Shown one piece after another: positions 62,801 through 64,000 of a stretch of 64,000 bases of DNA. Origin of the DNA: JAGVYF01 sp041650315 (lineage in GTDB: Archaea; Nanobdellota; Nanobdellia; Woesearchaeales; JAGVYF01); assembly GCA_041650315.1 (NCBI GenBank), contig JBAZLJ010000002.1, positions 327,976 to 391,975 of the forward strand, written 5' to 3'. Both the position numbers and the translations under genes were made by a program. Under the pieces are notes generated by a model, which was not told the DNA's origin, did no database searches, and saw only the letters and a program-made list of their open reading frames with translations. Each line of letters opens with the position of its first letter. The first letter of the stretch is position 1.

Positions 62801-64000
62801 CGACTGGCGGATTAACGACTTCGCCGTACTTCATCTGCTCGTATTCCTGCTTGATTTCTGCAGCGGTCAATGAGCGGTTCCAAATCTTGACTTCGTCGAT
62901 GGAGCCGTTGAATGACTGAATTGAATCAGTTCTAGCACCAATTTTAGGGGAAGTTGTAGCAACTACTCCCTTAGGAGAAGGTTTAGTTCCGCTAAAAACG
63001 CCATTAACATATACTTTAATAGTAGTATTACCGGTAGTAGAATTATAGTCATCGTAAGTACAAACTATATGTGTCCAATCAGTTGTAGATATTGAATTAC
63101 TACTGGCCGCTATTCCAGTCTGACCATAAAGACCGCATCTAGCGGCACCATAATTATTGGTAATAGTTATACCATCTGTACCGCTGCCAAATATATATGT
63201 AGCTTCATTGTTATAATTATTTTTCACCCATACGGAAACTGTTGAGATATTCTGTGATAAAGCACCAGCTAAACTTGGTACCGAAACATAATCATTTCCT
63301 GATCCAAAATTATAAGCTCCTTTAATTCTTCCAGTGTCATTTAATATATCTCCCGTGATAGTTCCGTTATAATTCCCCACTGAATCCAACGCATTATTAT
63401 CAAGTTTCCAATAACCTACTAAAGAATTATCCCTCCATGCTTCTGTGCCGTTCAGATACCATGTATATATGCTTCTATTCTGCGCGTCTCCGTCTACGTC
63501 GCTGTAGTTCCACATCATGCTTGGGTAACTGGTTGTGAATAGTTCGTATGGGGTGATATTTACATTCTGTACTACTGGATTGTGATTGATGGTGAAATTG
63601 CCGGAGTAATTCGATGTGAGCCCCGCGACATCAGTCACGTAGACTGTGTAATTTGTGATTCTTGCGAAGCTTTCATTGACTGGCAATTGCACTGACCAGA
63701 TTGTTCCGGTTAGTAGAGATAAGAATCCTTGCCATAGGATGTTGCCTGCGGATGCTACTGTTTGCCAGATGACAATCCATGCTCTACTTATTGCTGAATC
63801 TGAACTGATGTTGATGTATAACGTTGCGTTCTCGTCAGTTTCTGCGGGATTTGTTGCAGTTATCAATTGCGCAGATAGGTCCGTGATGTTAATTATTGTG
63901 ATGTTCGGGCTGATTACGTCATACACCATTATTGTGCTACTGTTGGATTGATTTCCGTAGACTAATCCATTGTAAGGAGTCACGCCGAATGTGAGGTTCA
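35874..64000 (-). CDS. Giant LamG-repeat cell-surface protein, N-terminus outside the window (at least 9,374 residues)
   Basis: One uninterrupted frame of 28 kb. The apparent start at 63983 is a GTG inside the repeat sequence (NLTFGVTPYNG), so the gene continues upstream. From the N-side: six super-repeats of about 940 residues, each with Ig-like domains and three LamG/concanavalin-like domains; a divergent seventh block with one LamG; an Fn3 domain (near 44890-45165); a DUF2341-like domain (SWPYRRLITI, near 44640-44880); a unique region with a calcium-loop-like DSNADGISDFD (near 42030-42065); a partial repeat with two LamG; a CARDB-like domain (near 38900-39190); a Ser/Gly/Thr linker (near 37310-37390); an Ig-like domain; one membrane helix (near 36590-36655); and a basic cytoplasmic tail. 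N-x-[ST] sequons are extremely dense throughout the outer part. It is predicted to be a C-terminally anchored adhesin or surface-layer fibre. The binding target is unknown; LamG domains commonly bind carbohydrates or proteins. Confidence 0.9.
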   Translation of the reverse strand, partial: NLTFGVTPYNGLVYGNQSNSSTIMVYDVISPNITIINITDLSAQLITATNPAETDENATLYINISSDSAISRAWIVIWQTVASAGNILWQGFLSLLTGTIWSVQLPVNESFARITNYTVYVTDVAGLTSNYSGNFTINHNPVVQNVNITPYELFTTSYPSMMWNYSDVDGDAQNRSIYTWYLNGTEAWRDNSLVGYWKLDNNALDSVGNYNGTITGDILNDTGRIKGAYNFGSGNDYVSVPSLAGALSQNISTVSVWVKNNYNNEATYIFGSGTDGITITNNYGAARCGLYGQTGIAASSNSISTTDWTHIVCTYDDYNSTTGNTTIKVYVNGVFSGTKPSPKGVVATTSPKIGARTDSIQSFNGSIDEVKIWNRSLTAAEIKQEYEQMKYGEVVNPPVALYHFDEGAGSKVKDAIGSNDGTRAYHANWTNASKFNSALKMDGVDDWVSIPMTPQLNFSHSDFTFCNWVNFAGNGSAYTMAGTGNPYNTNGTGWLFYWKSTMGYGLTFNINNGSNSVPVLISGNIGDLRNSWRYLCLATNMTRALIYMNGSLVVTGNISSGRSGHISGTVLYLGGYGDSAASAPMNGTMDEITFWNRMLSPTEISYLYNLSRPLYSLEESAINKGSTVKVQIEPNDNAQFGTAVNSTQLTVQDTSPTANNVTIKPRAINNTVTSIAGTWDYSDTDNEPENASVYEWYINGTRVMKERLVGYWKFDQNALDSAGSNNGITSEVVNTTGKIKQAYSFDGLNDKINAGDINAIDNLTEMTISAWIKVDDLTKDNDIIAKGSHSTTTPFLFWRDDIVGSGSQINNINTMSVLVYDGDTTAWTSAPNNAVNDNNWHNVLFTFDANIEGGLKIYIDGVNVNNASTINVNLIQPTSNSVTIGLPTGGVAAQAMDGIIDEVMIWNRSLSAQEVSDVYNMTFYGQIDHTATNHTIPNLTLNYYQSPGTNITFGVTPYNGLVYGNQSNSTTLMVYDVISPNITIVNITDLTGLAIDATNPAETDENATLYINISSDSAISRAWIIIWQTIASSGNILWQGFLSLISGTIWSVQLPVNESFARITNYTVYANDTWGNNINISGNFTVNHNPSVTGVNITPYALYTTSYPSAMWNYSDVDQDAQNKSVYTWYLNGTEAWRDNSLVGYWKLDGNALDSSGKGYNGIITGDVANTSGKIQQGQSFGGTNSQIDIRKPGMGLGNYNASGITFSAWFKTIETSISRTYGLVGYANANTSTYYTAGGIYVDTGVLKMTAYNGSAYVSAQYSSSIVSNMWYHAIGIFNITHLLLYVNGQLVATTFCSQIYDSGSGTNTVNGYIGRLTHATNIKYFNGTIDEVKVWNRSLTSAEVKQEYEQMKYGEIVNPPIALWHFDEGAGSKVKDAVGSNDGTIVGAVYSNDSKYNYGLKSDGSSDYVSVPRSSVLNPNAPKITMAAWIRPYDYVSSTINNYRLIIEASGNLNSGSGYHMGFDGTGTDFMVAFGNGVTFTTLDVSENFIPLDRWTHVVGFINTTHIGLYINGVLNKTMTHSITNVSYQNYPITLGTLSYAPGGGHSLNATLDDVAIWDRDLSAKEVEELYNLSRPLYSLDESVTNKGTNVSLMIEPNDNAQFGTAVNSTQLSVQDTSPTANNVTIKPRAINNTVTSIAGTWDYADADGEVENASVYEWYINGTNAWKGGLVGYWKMDGNARDYSGQDNNGITTLILQNDTGRIKGAYTFNGIGDNITISNSPELNLNQTGGTLSAWIKTNSTLGTIIAKTSTSNYVSGYFLRMLNGKPRISIYNASADAAYFIGSVNVDDNKWHLVTTMWNSSVLEMYIDGKNDSRVGHSIEFTTSSVLPLFIGAMEINSENKFNGSIDEVMIWDRMLLPQEISDLYNMTFYGQIDHSGANHTINNVTLNYYQSAGTNLTFGVTPYNGLVYGNQSNSSTIMVYDVISPNITILNITDLTGLLIDTTNPAETDENATLYINITSDSAISRAWVVIWQTVASAGNILWQGFLSLLSGTIWSVQLPVNESFARITNYTVYANDTWGNTINISGNFTVNHNPIVNNVNITPYTLYTTSYPSAMWNYSDVEGDAQNKSIYTWYLNGTEAWRDSSLIGYWKFDNNALDSTSSNNGAITQNGTGVLNISGKIKTAYSFDGDYDFVTINPPDRNYTDYSISGWFNMNTKAQEWLLAHNALSNSGGKVYRLNLRIQNGNFESYYYNGTDYITTHAAVQSNQWYHFAITYSKDNSTYVYLNGIRYTLPVTTTQFIGVSVIYLGAYVPSSGEDKDSFNGSIDEVKIWNRSLTAQEIKQEYEQMKYGEVVNPPIALWHFDEGAGSKVKDAIGSNDGTIIKHANWTNASKWNSALSLDGVDDYVNVTQNSQFNFSTGDEFSYGAWFKVNGFNSVGYDGVISRLNDYPGSGYNLQVGTVQKIACLSMSSNASSLSYTISNSAPVINTWYHSMCVYNGTHMRIYVNGVLQTDMDKQNITSLYNTSLKIGNFYSDRVTSYYPFNGTIDEVAIYNRALSATEISELYNLSRPLYSLDESIINKGTNVTLQIEPNDNAQFGTAQNSTQLTVQDATPTANNVTIKPRAINNTVTSVAGTWDYADADNEPENASVYEWYINGTNAWKDGLLAYWKFDGNALDSSPNNYSGITTSTIQNTTGKIKGGYLFNGETDYVDINNIYVNASSSGMSSSMWFKFNEMDSASNDLLAKNSGSFYIETSLNNAGELCCIYSNQSAASGRYTVCTELTDTRLHNFICTFKPTSSNLANISIYMDGNYKNSLIFEGIHTAFTGLGIGAWENGVARFFNGTIDEVMIWNRSLSASEISDLYNMTFYGQIDHTGANHTIPNISLSYYQSPGTNITFGVTPYNGLVYGSQSNSSTIRVYDVISPNITIVNITDLSAQLVNVVNPTETDENATLYINISSDSAISRAWITIWQTVASAGNILWQGFLSLVSGTIWSVQLPVNESFARITNYTVYANDTYGNQVNISGNFTVNHNPVVNNVNITPYEIFTTSHPSAMWNYSDVDQDVQNRSIYTWYINGTEAWRDPSLIGYWKLDNNALDSSGLGHNGVTSSLLRNVSGKIKGAYDFNGSGDKLIVSYNPFTGTQPRTISLWVKAGTLGTNDGAAGLTSESCGAGRITSFGQSLQFTLGNSTTCQTTVATTTIGNSGKWQHVVGSYNGTNSFIYINGVLEDSDSINLVPMNSLSTMIGTFGTITDYSFNGSIDEVKIWNRTLSAEEIKQEYEMMDYGEVVNPPVALYHFDEGAGSVVKDAVGDNDGTRTNHANWTNASKWNSALSFDGDGDYVTAEDNDNLDMANDKFTISAWLYKVGNFRTGTGYIIAKDNDISNNFAYGFYYSTGFAYYGDASGTGIGGNAVWSGSPTLTNNVWTHFVVTYDRSASSLKLYINGVLKDDDSISGDIGATNSKLYIGARGDTSTTIDHEWNGTIDEVAVYNRALSASEISDLYNLSRPLYSLDESIINKGTNVSLMIEPNDNAQFSTPLNSTQLTVQDTTLTANNVTIKPRAINNTVASITGTWDYADANGEVENASVYEWYINGTNAWRDYSLVAYWKFDNNALDSIGGNHGSTTSNVTNATGKIKQAYQFSDVGTFSVAQPFSATIPTSSSFSVSVWINSLSSSGNRAFFSNGANIRNYVANGNIATARWRNSTGSYLTYSLANVGSSAGTWQHIVATYDSTSDALIGYRNGQLSVTNDNVGGIYAWGGDIGVGYGSAYVYFNGTIDEVMIWNRSLSAQEISDLYNQTLYGQIDHSGANHTINNVTLNYYLSPGTNLTFSVTPYNGLIYGNQSNSTTLMVYDVISPNITILNVTDLTGLLIDTTNPAETDENTTLYINITSDSAISRAWIVIWQTVASAGNILWQGLLSLISGTIWSVQLPVNESFGRITNYTVYANDTWGNIVNLSSNFTVNHNPVVQNVNITPYTLYTTSYPSAMWNYSDVDGDTQNKSIYTWYINGTEAWRDSSLVAYWKLDSNALDSSSKNNHGSLYNNGTGIRNVSGKIKTAESFDGDGDYINISYSSVFDLEDLTISAWVMPTIIANQQILFKSRGTNGYGSYSLALTSGGKIAFTSPNVQNSTASSYNINQWNHVLISFDDSNNELSIYLNGNRENFFASSSLLDYEGGLVIGSKWTSNGGYSQYFNGTIDEVKIWNRSLSAAEIKQEYEMMDYGQIENAPVALYHFDEVQGSVVKDAIGGNDGANTGTPVWTNASKFNTALRFDGSDDSVTVLDNPSLDISSTVSISMWLQHFSNTANYETIVAKRGATTNYEVYLDISTKKLGFYSGSTILSSNISLPINEWHHVVTVTNSTTTLFYLDGILNGTTPKGIGPTNANNLFIGTYGAEYFNGSIDELAIYGKELSASEVGSLYNLSRPLYSLDESVINKGTTMKVQIEPNDNAQFGTPLNSTTLTVQDTTSTANNVTIKPRAINNTVASVAGTWDYADADNEPENASVYEWYINGTNAWRDPSLLAYWKLEGSPNSDIGGFIGTITNNNSGVANVSGKIKKGYDFPGPGNVISIDSVSSLMSPSNSTVSLWFKSNGPIVNTDSYLFRTDVNSRTYIRLVSTGNELRFTKGDPTITVSTTPISFGQWYHATLSWEQYNSTHYKAYAYINGNLSGVGYYVSSNGGHTANFGGFDVSSIETQSVNASIDELMIWNRTLTSQEISDLYNMTFYGQIDNSGANHTIPNVTLNYYLSPGTNITFGVTPYNGLVYGNQSNSTTLMVYDVISPNITILNVTDLSGLLINTINPAETDENATLYINITSDSAISRAWITIWQTIAGAGNILWQGFLSLISGTIWSVQLPVNESFARITNYTVYANDTYGNIVNLSGNFTVNHNPSVSNVNITPYTLYTTSYPSAMWNYSDVDQDAQNKSVYTWYLNGTEAWRDNGLVSYFKLDGSSYDSVKGSYGTFNSSVQTPSNATGKIKKSYSFDGLGTYVDLPLVRELNSTGFTISAWIYTKSVNQIQSIAGYAPTTSYSFYASGGLKIDSGKLQVIGYNNTDYITASAGGLTANEWHFVTGTYNQTHFIAYIDGVPRNVTPCNSITNSIGEGRIGISQKLNSIYHYPFNGSIDEVKIWNRSLSAQEIKQEYEMMDYGEIRDPPVALYHFDEGQGSIVKDAIGNNDGTRTGHANWTNASKFNYALNFDGTDDYVDTNYVLDHRNDFTVSAWIKENNGAKWQSFVSTNLGYPYIITDRGIDGARGMLGIANSSISYLIQYYPYPGVTGVNPITQWTLITVIKNSTHMQAYTNGVYAAQLLHQNSFLVNTSTIFMGSSGDTGRYLNGSVEEVTIWNRSLSPSEISNLYNLSRPLYSLDESVVHKGTTVSVQIEPNDNVQFGTAVNSTSFTIQNTAPFVDNVTIKPRAINNTVISIAGTWDYSDADGEVENASVYEWYINGTNAWKEGLAGYYKFDGNALDSSGRNYHGTVYNETSNITGKIKGAYNFDGNKDYVLARSRMNLFVSDNSSFTASLWFKANTSSTTLLGTGTSLGNSVSILYVSNTGIAGYSMRNGLNGVEGGTYSINWSQWHHAVVVFDKSNYNLSLYIDGILRVSDYSEGGIMGWSSYELNIGANVWESSFFNGSIDEVMIWNRSLSAEEISDLYNMTFYGQIANEGANHTINNVTLNYYQSPGTNLTFGVTPYDGYDYGTQLNSTSVMVYDVISPNLTIINITNPSGILINESSVALTGENATLYLNITSDSAISRAWITIWQTIAEAGNILWQGFLSLISGTIWSVDIPVNESFARTANYTVYANDTYGNIVNLSGSFAVNRPPYYANSTTNPAIIGYTHNVTFNLTWYDNESLSGYIFSTNASGDWINSSWTSITGTINVSSSSAYINLTTGQTLGWRYYVNDSDNAWNASQIFTYVIRDIVPPVLFYVNPTEPNATILNGTSAQINVSIREEEFKEFIWSWNNTNTSIYDSSLVLMYNFDNISELGENSTVVKDVSESGNNGNVTNAIWNASGKYGGAYQFNGTNYIDIGSSTAIKPSQFTIGVWFNPSTCADAVNGCDIIRYRLYGYNFKITTEQRVDFSIFNSLSTVYSSRSLETYNGTGWHHAVGVYNGTLLSLFIDGILVNQSSAGVIYYGAGSASIGRAGDYNGGYYKGLIDEFRMWNRSLSTSEISQLYTSNLQKYNSTQWYFQVNQSNLTQSTYTYYSSAKDTSDNENSTETRTVFVDTLAPSGNSYLPENSSRFGNPSQNLSVNFTDSIGVRSLTLYVYNQTGLYYNGTITYLERVTSGIAGLFVDLVDGIYIWFYEITDWTGRTTQTVNTTLTIELPNIKNLRFEDINRTSMFLKWDNSVAGNWTSLYLYNMNEQTIAFELKAVIFVTDNNATFTGLDPDTQYRVRWQQGVTGYEGQFGEAYFRTSGWHPQLTSWPYRRLITINSSRISQDADTGILNITLTDANFQRTASWSTYPDFDTLNYTNGNDLRFTDYQSQSILPYDIVTWDIAGTGGSTTQTVPNEMQYNGSYDNTTYCHDGDWDSRCIPSQEGLHATQWFNYSIPAGAKTSSLLRLYVGTWYWDSEIPLACFGGTNIEFKADQDYMNPSVITYCRDQTTKAWTEVYSNSNASSYFYESMITWMYASTAEILVNSNHFDDNNQSFKLGLDKDYDVKLWMYYGYPSASANESVLSYTSATQYYTMNDRETPYLDLPVISSINNSIGRTQNSTNITWTVDQVTDNRVRYATNPYLFGSTWAYNYMTVTETFSNLPGNVENLKELNMHPTDYISIVNVTSSTTAYNANYTINATSNPVSITFLNVGDSSYLNWTVTYTLNKTWDMQTTHPHIYLGNLNQNTTYYYEVFSQGVIGNKTSAGSFILGTAYTTPLSVIYNYTENRSNEKVIVCGNLTSMSGDSSVDVSIQYWNDLSTDFSETAITEKISTGTFCYEMPVTYGRQYFYRVKATGAYTGYSAVYNHEIMPVQDFFVGNYDEGDLDYRYREYCPNGIGITPCYNQSGMREGSYQEEDWVWIESGLSIYGNLTARWWNGVNWTNYTLTQDSDSAMKYRRIENLPAAWNTMYIINDSGYVALNWTKPALERNRTGLRRDDTKYVYFNSPKQPLNYTITYANYLTYQADALTYCMENGGNVFDCMSVITFGTPDMPESMVGSKYDRGGSFAGGVTNGVNRDTGVLIDHFIPYNFTNTDAGIGAYNNTGRNCYLFVVYYWESNFTPSNNINSYYYRHWQMNEWWSDYYGYVQPVEFDYACLKLYNDTTAEWGPSSGVDGCLGGTALTSEISVPNSTDIDKSRFFSPYNQTLKVGYVSGFNVDTSQDSIYDIVLYNHGQWNNMIFNKYQQSFVIFNLPDNATLNSTDSNADGISDFDALFTYYTNPKMTHTAGGRLSDAEKIGLGRNPNLYFDEVTVTLYSPLDNVEYGPTISVNFSALDYSGIGSCKYSINGGINISIPGCINNLTITGLSNGTNILRIYANSTHDNDSHMDSVTFTVDSIPPNVAEINITGIDNTANNASNPVLSGDNATLYVNVSSNVEVSSVWVVIWQTVANAGNILWQGFLSLLSGTLFEGVWSVQVPTNNSFGQITNYTIYTNDTWGNVGNMSGSIYVNRDPSVNNVNITPYTLYTNNYPTATWNYSDVDGNAQNNTILTWYINGTYYSNETITNPPMVLWHLDEGVGSKVKDAIGGYDGTITKHANWTNASKFNSALRFDGVDDYVTITPNPVFNLTSNLAISMWINPKDLSIDNYLYNTGLTSTGVTHLLLIDNTFIKFGLMGLSPSIYCTGGKISVNNWQHIVAAYNGTSLLIYINGLLNKTCSVTGSIKGVSTSPYLGRYSSVYYNGSMDEVSIYNRDLSASEVNDLYNLSRPLYSLDESIINKGTTVSVQIEPNDNAQFGTAQNSTQLTVQNSLPTAGNVTIKPLSVNNTVAEVSATWDYTDADGHRENASIYEWYINGTNVWKTGLVAYWKMDGNVLDATGANNANVTSGITNATGKIKGAYSLNGSGDFIALPARIVTEQMIGWSASAWIKTGALINHQAILSGYFMQLNGANSLEYYNGSYIATVGGVVPLNTWTQVGMTCDNITKVLVLYVNGQVKKQTNTECSYVDANRVKFIGKYGSAAYFFNGSIDEVMIWNRSLSSLEISDLYNQTFYGQIANDGANHTINNMTLNYYQSPGTNLTFGVTPYDGYDYGVQVNTTVMVTDATAPTVAIINVTDINAELVNETNPAGLNENATLYVNITSDTPIGSAWIVIWTTISDGINQIWQGFLSLVSGTIWSITIPVNASFGTITNYTVYVNDTWGNSINISSNFSVSESASNLKIDSITYTPNLPNTTNEVILNITLENNNIIDFTDVNVTVTIANIIFSNLTDVSMNSKVSLFFPWTAQAGTWLINATAVNEIVEANVEDNSLNTSITVNRRAAINITYPENGSVISRGDDVAGEDPNGVVDSITKIKARIYDYDNTSYSIRANCTAYINTTKLDTIYSNASGVCEINWSKSGEILGMYDLVINFTDLPENTVNAVNSELSQFRLSQYYTYLKIGNDRNGQYYENDLAILYINTTRDGVLYNVTNLTVQPKSSASPTPLQTHYIEQLTQIGTGQYRDSVIVPNIPYLRWLVSITDIGSAIAPDAQIVGSALEADRQVDSPDAQFNFTIYNINQNSMISIFDRNGYLLRDYSINATSASNTRRVVNEDIYSLLFTNNMSSLYLKNVNATENFTIAPQFTVSNNKPNQAREFSQTLALDLELNFTEANLTIPLNGIDVNQICYCSAWTTLTSTCTDNAWTCNDKSNYNYGDNGTHFWIKVNGFTAYAGADIFGPNLTIWDQHDTGMPNATTKYTNQLISFFANYTDNETSNSIINASCNISFADSEGIMQGSETYYWYNRTFTTAGTYSYNVTCQKEGLAQLTATDNITVTVYSSGVTGTTGSTGGSSGTSAGEGGSGGYSSFDTDQSLLKVQLYQGDTALMPLIISNPTSSELSFVLSSDNNRFTIDHRGLTIKPGEQKTINIAFTAKESDIADIYTGILTIRAGATSKQVIMIIEVKDKKSLFDIKVELPENIETQPGETISAEVYLYNFGRLKPVDVELYYSIRDFNGTDIIQQHETFAVDEQKQVNIELPIPEELKDGYYLIYTKAVYPHGVATSSAVFKVVKQSPILQLASSVPMPFLLVFILIILLSISYFTYENYLYQLFTPRRRIIVEPVEYKKKAGRLSRLFAFFRQLSQYRIHISFERIHEVHHRIKHKIIHAHAHIVKHKAKFAQIFKRKSVLVHNLKHKFIKAHAVKHELIKHEHKVVHEDNAQLIKQIREWKAKGYDTSVLEHKLNPKKISKEQEILQHKIALWKAKGYDTSVLEHELKHPKAVFDEKALLNKIASWKSKGYDTSVLEQQLNPNKEQATLKKKIHEWKAKGYDTSILEQELGK
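35877..36235 (-). repeat. Four C-terminal WKAKGYDTSVLE-type repeats in the cytoplasmic tail
   Basis: Four copies of an approximately 32-residue unit with core I-x-x-W-K-x-K-G-Y-D-T-S-[VI]-L-E-x-x-L (plus-strand DNA near 36176-36221, 36071-36118, 35978-36020, 35886-35930). It follows the membrane helix and a His/Lys-rich stretch (near 36240-36480), so it lies in the cytoplasm. It is probably a helical protein-interaction module. Confidence 0.8.
39200..41660 (-). repeat. Partial eighth super-repeat near the C-terminus
   Basis: Ig-like module (VANAGNILWQGFLSLLSGT), then LamG-B (about 40585-41145) directly, without LamG-A, then the NNVTIKP-type module (GNVTIKPLSVNNTV), LamG-C (about 39735-40260) and another Ig-like module. 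It looks like a super-repeat with LamG-A deleted and is more diverged from U1-U6 than they are from each other. Confidence 0.75.
45610..47030 (-). repeat. Divergent seventh block: Ig-like modules and a single LamG
   Basis: The first module still matches the super-repeat (SRAWITIWQTIAEAGNILWQ), but then it changes: NRPPYYANSTTNPAIIGYTH and a single divergent LamG (about 45640-46215, ending GLIDEFRMWNRSL). It marks the end of the tandem array. Confidence 0.7.
47031..49829 (-). repeat. Super-repeat U6 of the giant protein
   Basis: About 933 residues. LamG-A about 48745-49320, LamG-B about 48100-48680, LamG-C about 47210-47775. It is the last full unit; its end (TPYDGYDYGTQLNST) shifts toward the form used in the C-terminal partial repeat. 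Confidence 0.85.
49830..52603 (-). repeat. Super-repeat U5 of the giant protein
   Basis: About 925 residues, the shortest full unit. LamG-A about 51530-52098, LamG-B about 50920-51470, LamG-C about 50010-50585. LamG-C ends in FDVSSIETQSVNASIDELMIW, diverging from the FNGSIDEV ending of other copies. Confidence 0.85.
52604..55401 (-). repeat. Super-repeat U4 of the giant protein
   Basis: About 933 residues. LamG-A about 54343-54897, LamG-B about 53675-54275, LamG-C about 52790-53345. Frame conserved, LamG cores different from all other units. Confidence 0.85.
55402..58229 (-). repeat. Super-repeat U3 of the giant protein
   Basis: About 943 residues. LamG-A about 57155-57725, LamG-B about 56495-57085, LamG-C about 55595-56165. 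LamG-C contains a Cys pair (GELCCIYSN) rare in the other copies. Confidence 0.85.
58230..61083 (-). repeat. Super-repeat U2 of the giant protein
   Basis: About 951 residues with the same module order as U1. LamG-A about 59985-60580, LamG-B about 59310-59915, LamG-C about 58420-58985. The linker DNA matches U3, U4 and U5; for example cttgccataatatgttgcc occurs near 60892 and at the same place in those units. Confidence 0.85.
61084..63930 (-). repeat. Super-repeat U1 of the giant protein
   Basis: About 949 residues: Ig-like module (SPNITI ... QLPVNES), a second Ig-like module (NHNPVVQNVNITP), LamG-A (about 62880-63428), LamG-B (about 62205-62805), Ig-like module (NNVTIKPRAINNTV) and LamG-C (about 61275-61880). 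U1 differs from the others in its first Ig-like module (YVTDVAGLTSNYSGNF instead of YANDTWGN). Confidence 0.85.

Noticed and set aside
47031..63930. CRISPR-like or mobile-element repeat array
   Set aside because: The repeats are about 2.8 kb, in frame, and encode protein modules. No short regularly spaced repeats, transposase or terminal inverted repeats are present.
38785..63951. Many open frames of 60-160 codons on the plus strand opposite the giant gene
   Set aside because: They recur at the same place in each super-repeat and mirror its coding sequence, without promoters, SDs or recognisable products. They are antisense shadows of the repeated DNA.
63981..63983. True start of the giant protein at 63983
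   Set aside because: The codon is GTG within the repeated NLTFGVTPYNG sequence, which stays open to the window edge, so the gene continues.

Overview
The window is from an archaeon, most likely a DPANN lineage (Woesearchaeota/Pacearchaeota/Nanoarchaeota-like). The evidence is archaeal-only ribosomal proteins (S4e, L32e, L19e, L34e, L14e, L18e, L30e), an archaeal split RNA polymerase (H, B2, B1, A1, A2, D), MBF1, RadB, TATA boxes 25-30 nt before many start codons, intron-bearing tRNAs and an AT-rich genome. The phylum is an inference from gene content and cannot be fixed from the sequence alone.

Layout. 1-5925 (+): the spc-type ribosomal operon from S4e (cut by the window edge) to L15. 6160-9601 (+): secY, a DUF106/EMC3-like insertase, L34e, L14e and MBF1; adk, cmk and cbf5, often found here in other archaea, are absent. 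9621-12462 (-): two multi-spanning GT-C-like membrane proteins. 12536-17069 (+): radB, then S13-S4-S11-rpoD, a tRNA-Leu with two introns, and L18e-L13-S9. 17132-22757: a small unknown gene, TyrRS (-), a 36-codon ORF, a candidate structured RNA, a Cys-rich protein/small membrane protein/FtsZ operon, a PIN-domain pair and another small unknown. 22764-32015 (-): S7, S12, NusA-like, L30e and the RNA polymerase genes. 32110-32752 (-): tRNA-Lys, tRNA-Asp and tRNA-Asn, all with introns, two of them with two. 32807-64000 (-): a 1001-residue coiled-coil protein and, just upstream, the 3' 28 kb of one giant gene encoding at least 9,374 residues of a surface protein.

The most unusual content falls in three places. 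(1) The giant protein has six tandem super-repeats of about 2.8 kb (about 940 residues), each with three LamG-like domains. The linkers between domains are nearly identical between units, while the LamG cores are strongly divergent. It ends in one membrane helix and a basic cytoplasmic tail with four copies of a WKAKGYDTSVLE-type motif. (2) RNA polymerase subunits A1, A2 and B1 carry replacements at positions that are nearly universal in cellular RNA polymerases: the trigger-loop His, the Asn of NADFDGD, and two His residues of B1. The reading frames are intact and the catalytic Asp triad is kept. (3) All four tRNA genes are interrupted, with seven predicted introns in total, including two D-loop introns at the same site and two T-arm introns.

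Together the window is the translation/transcription core of a reduced archaeal genome, joined to one very large glycosylation-prone surface adhesin candidate and a neighbouring coiled-coil protein that may be its intracellular partner.
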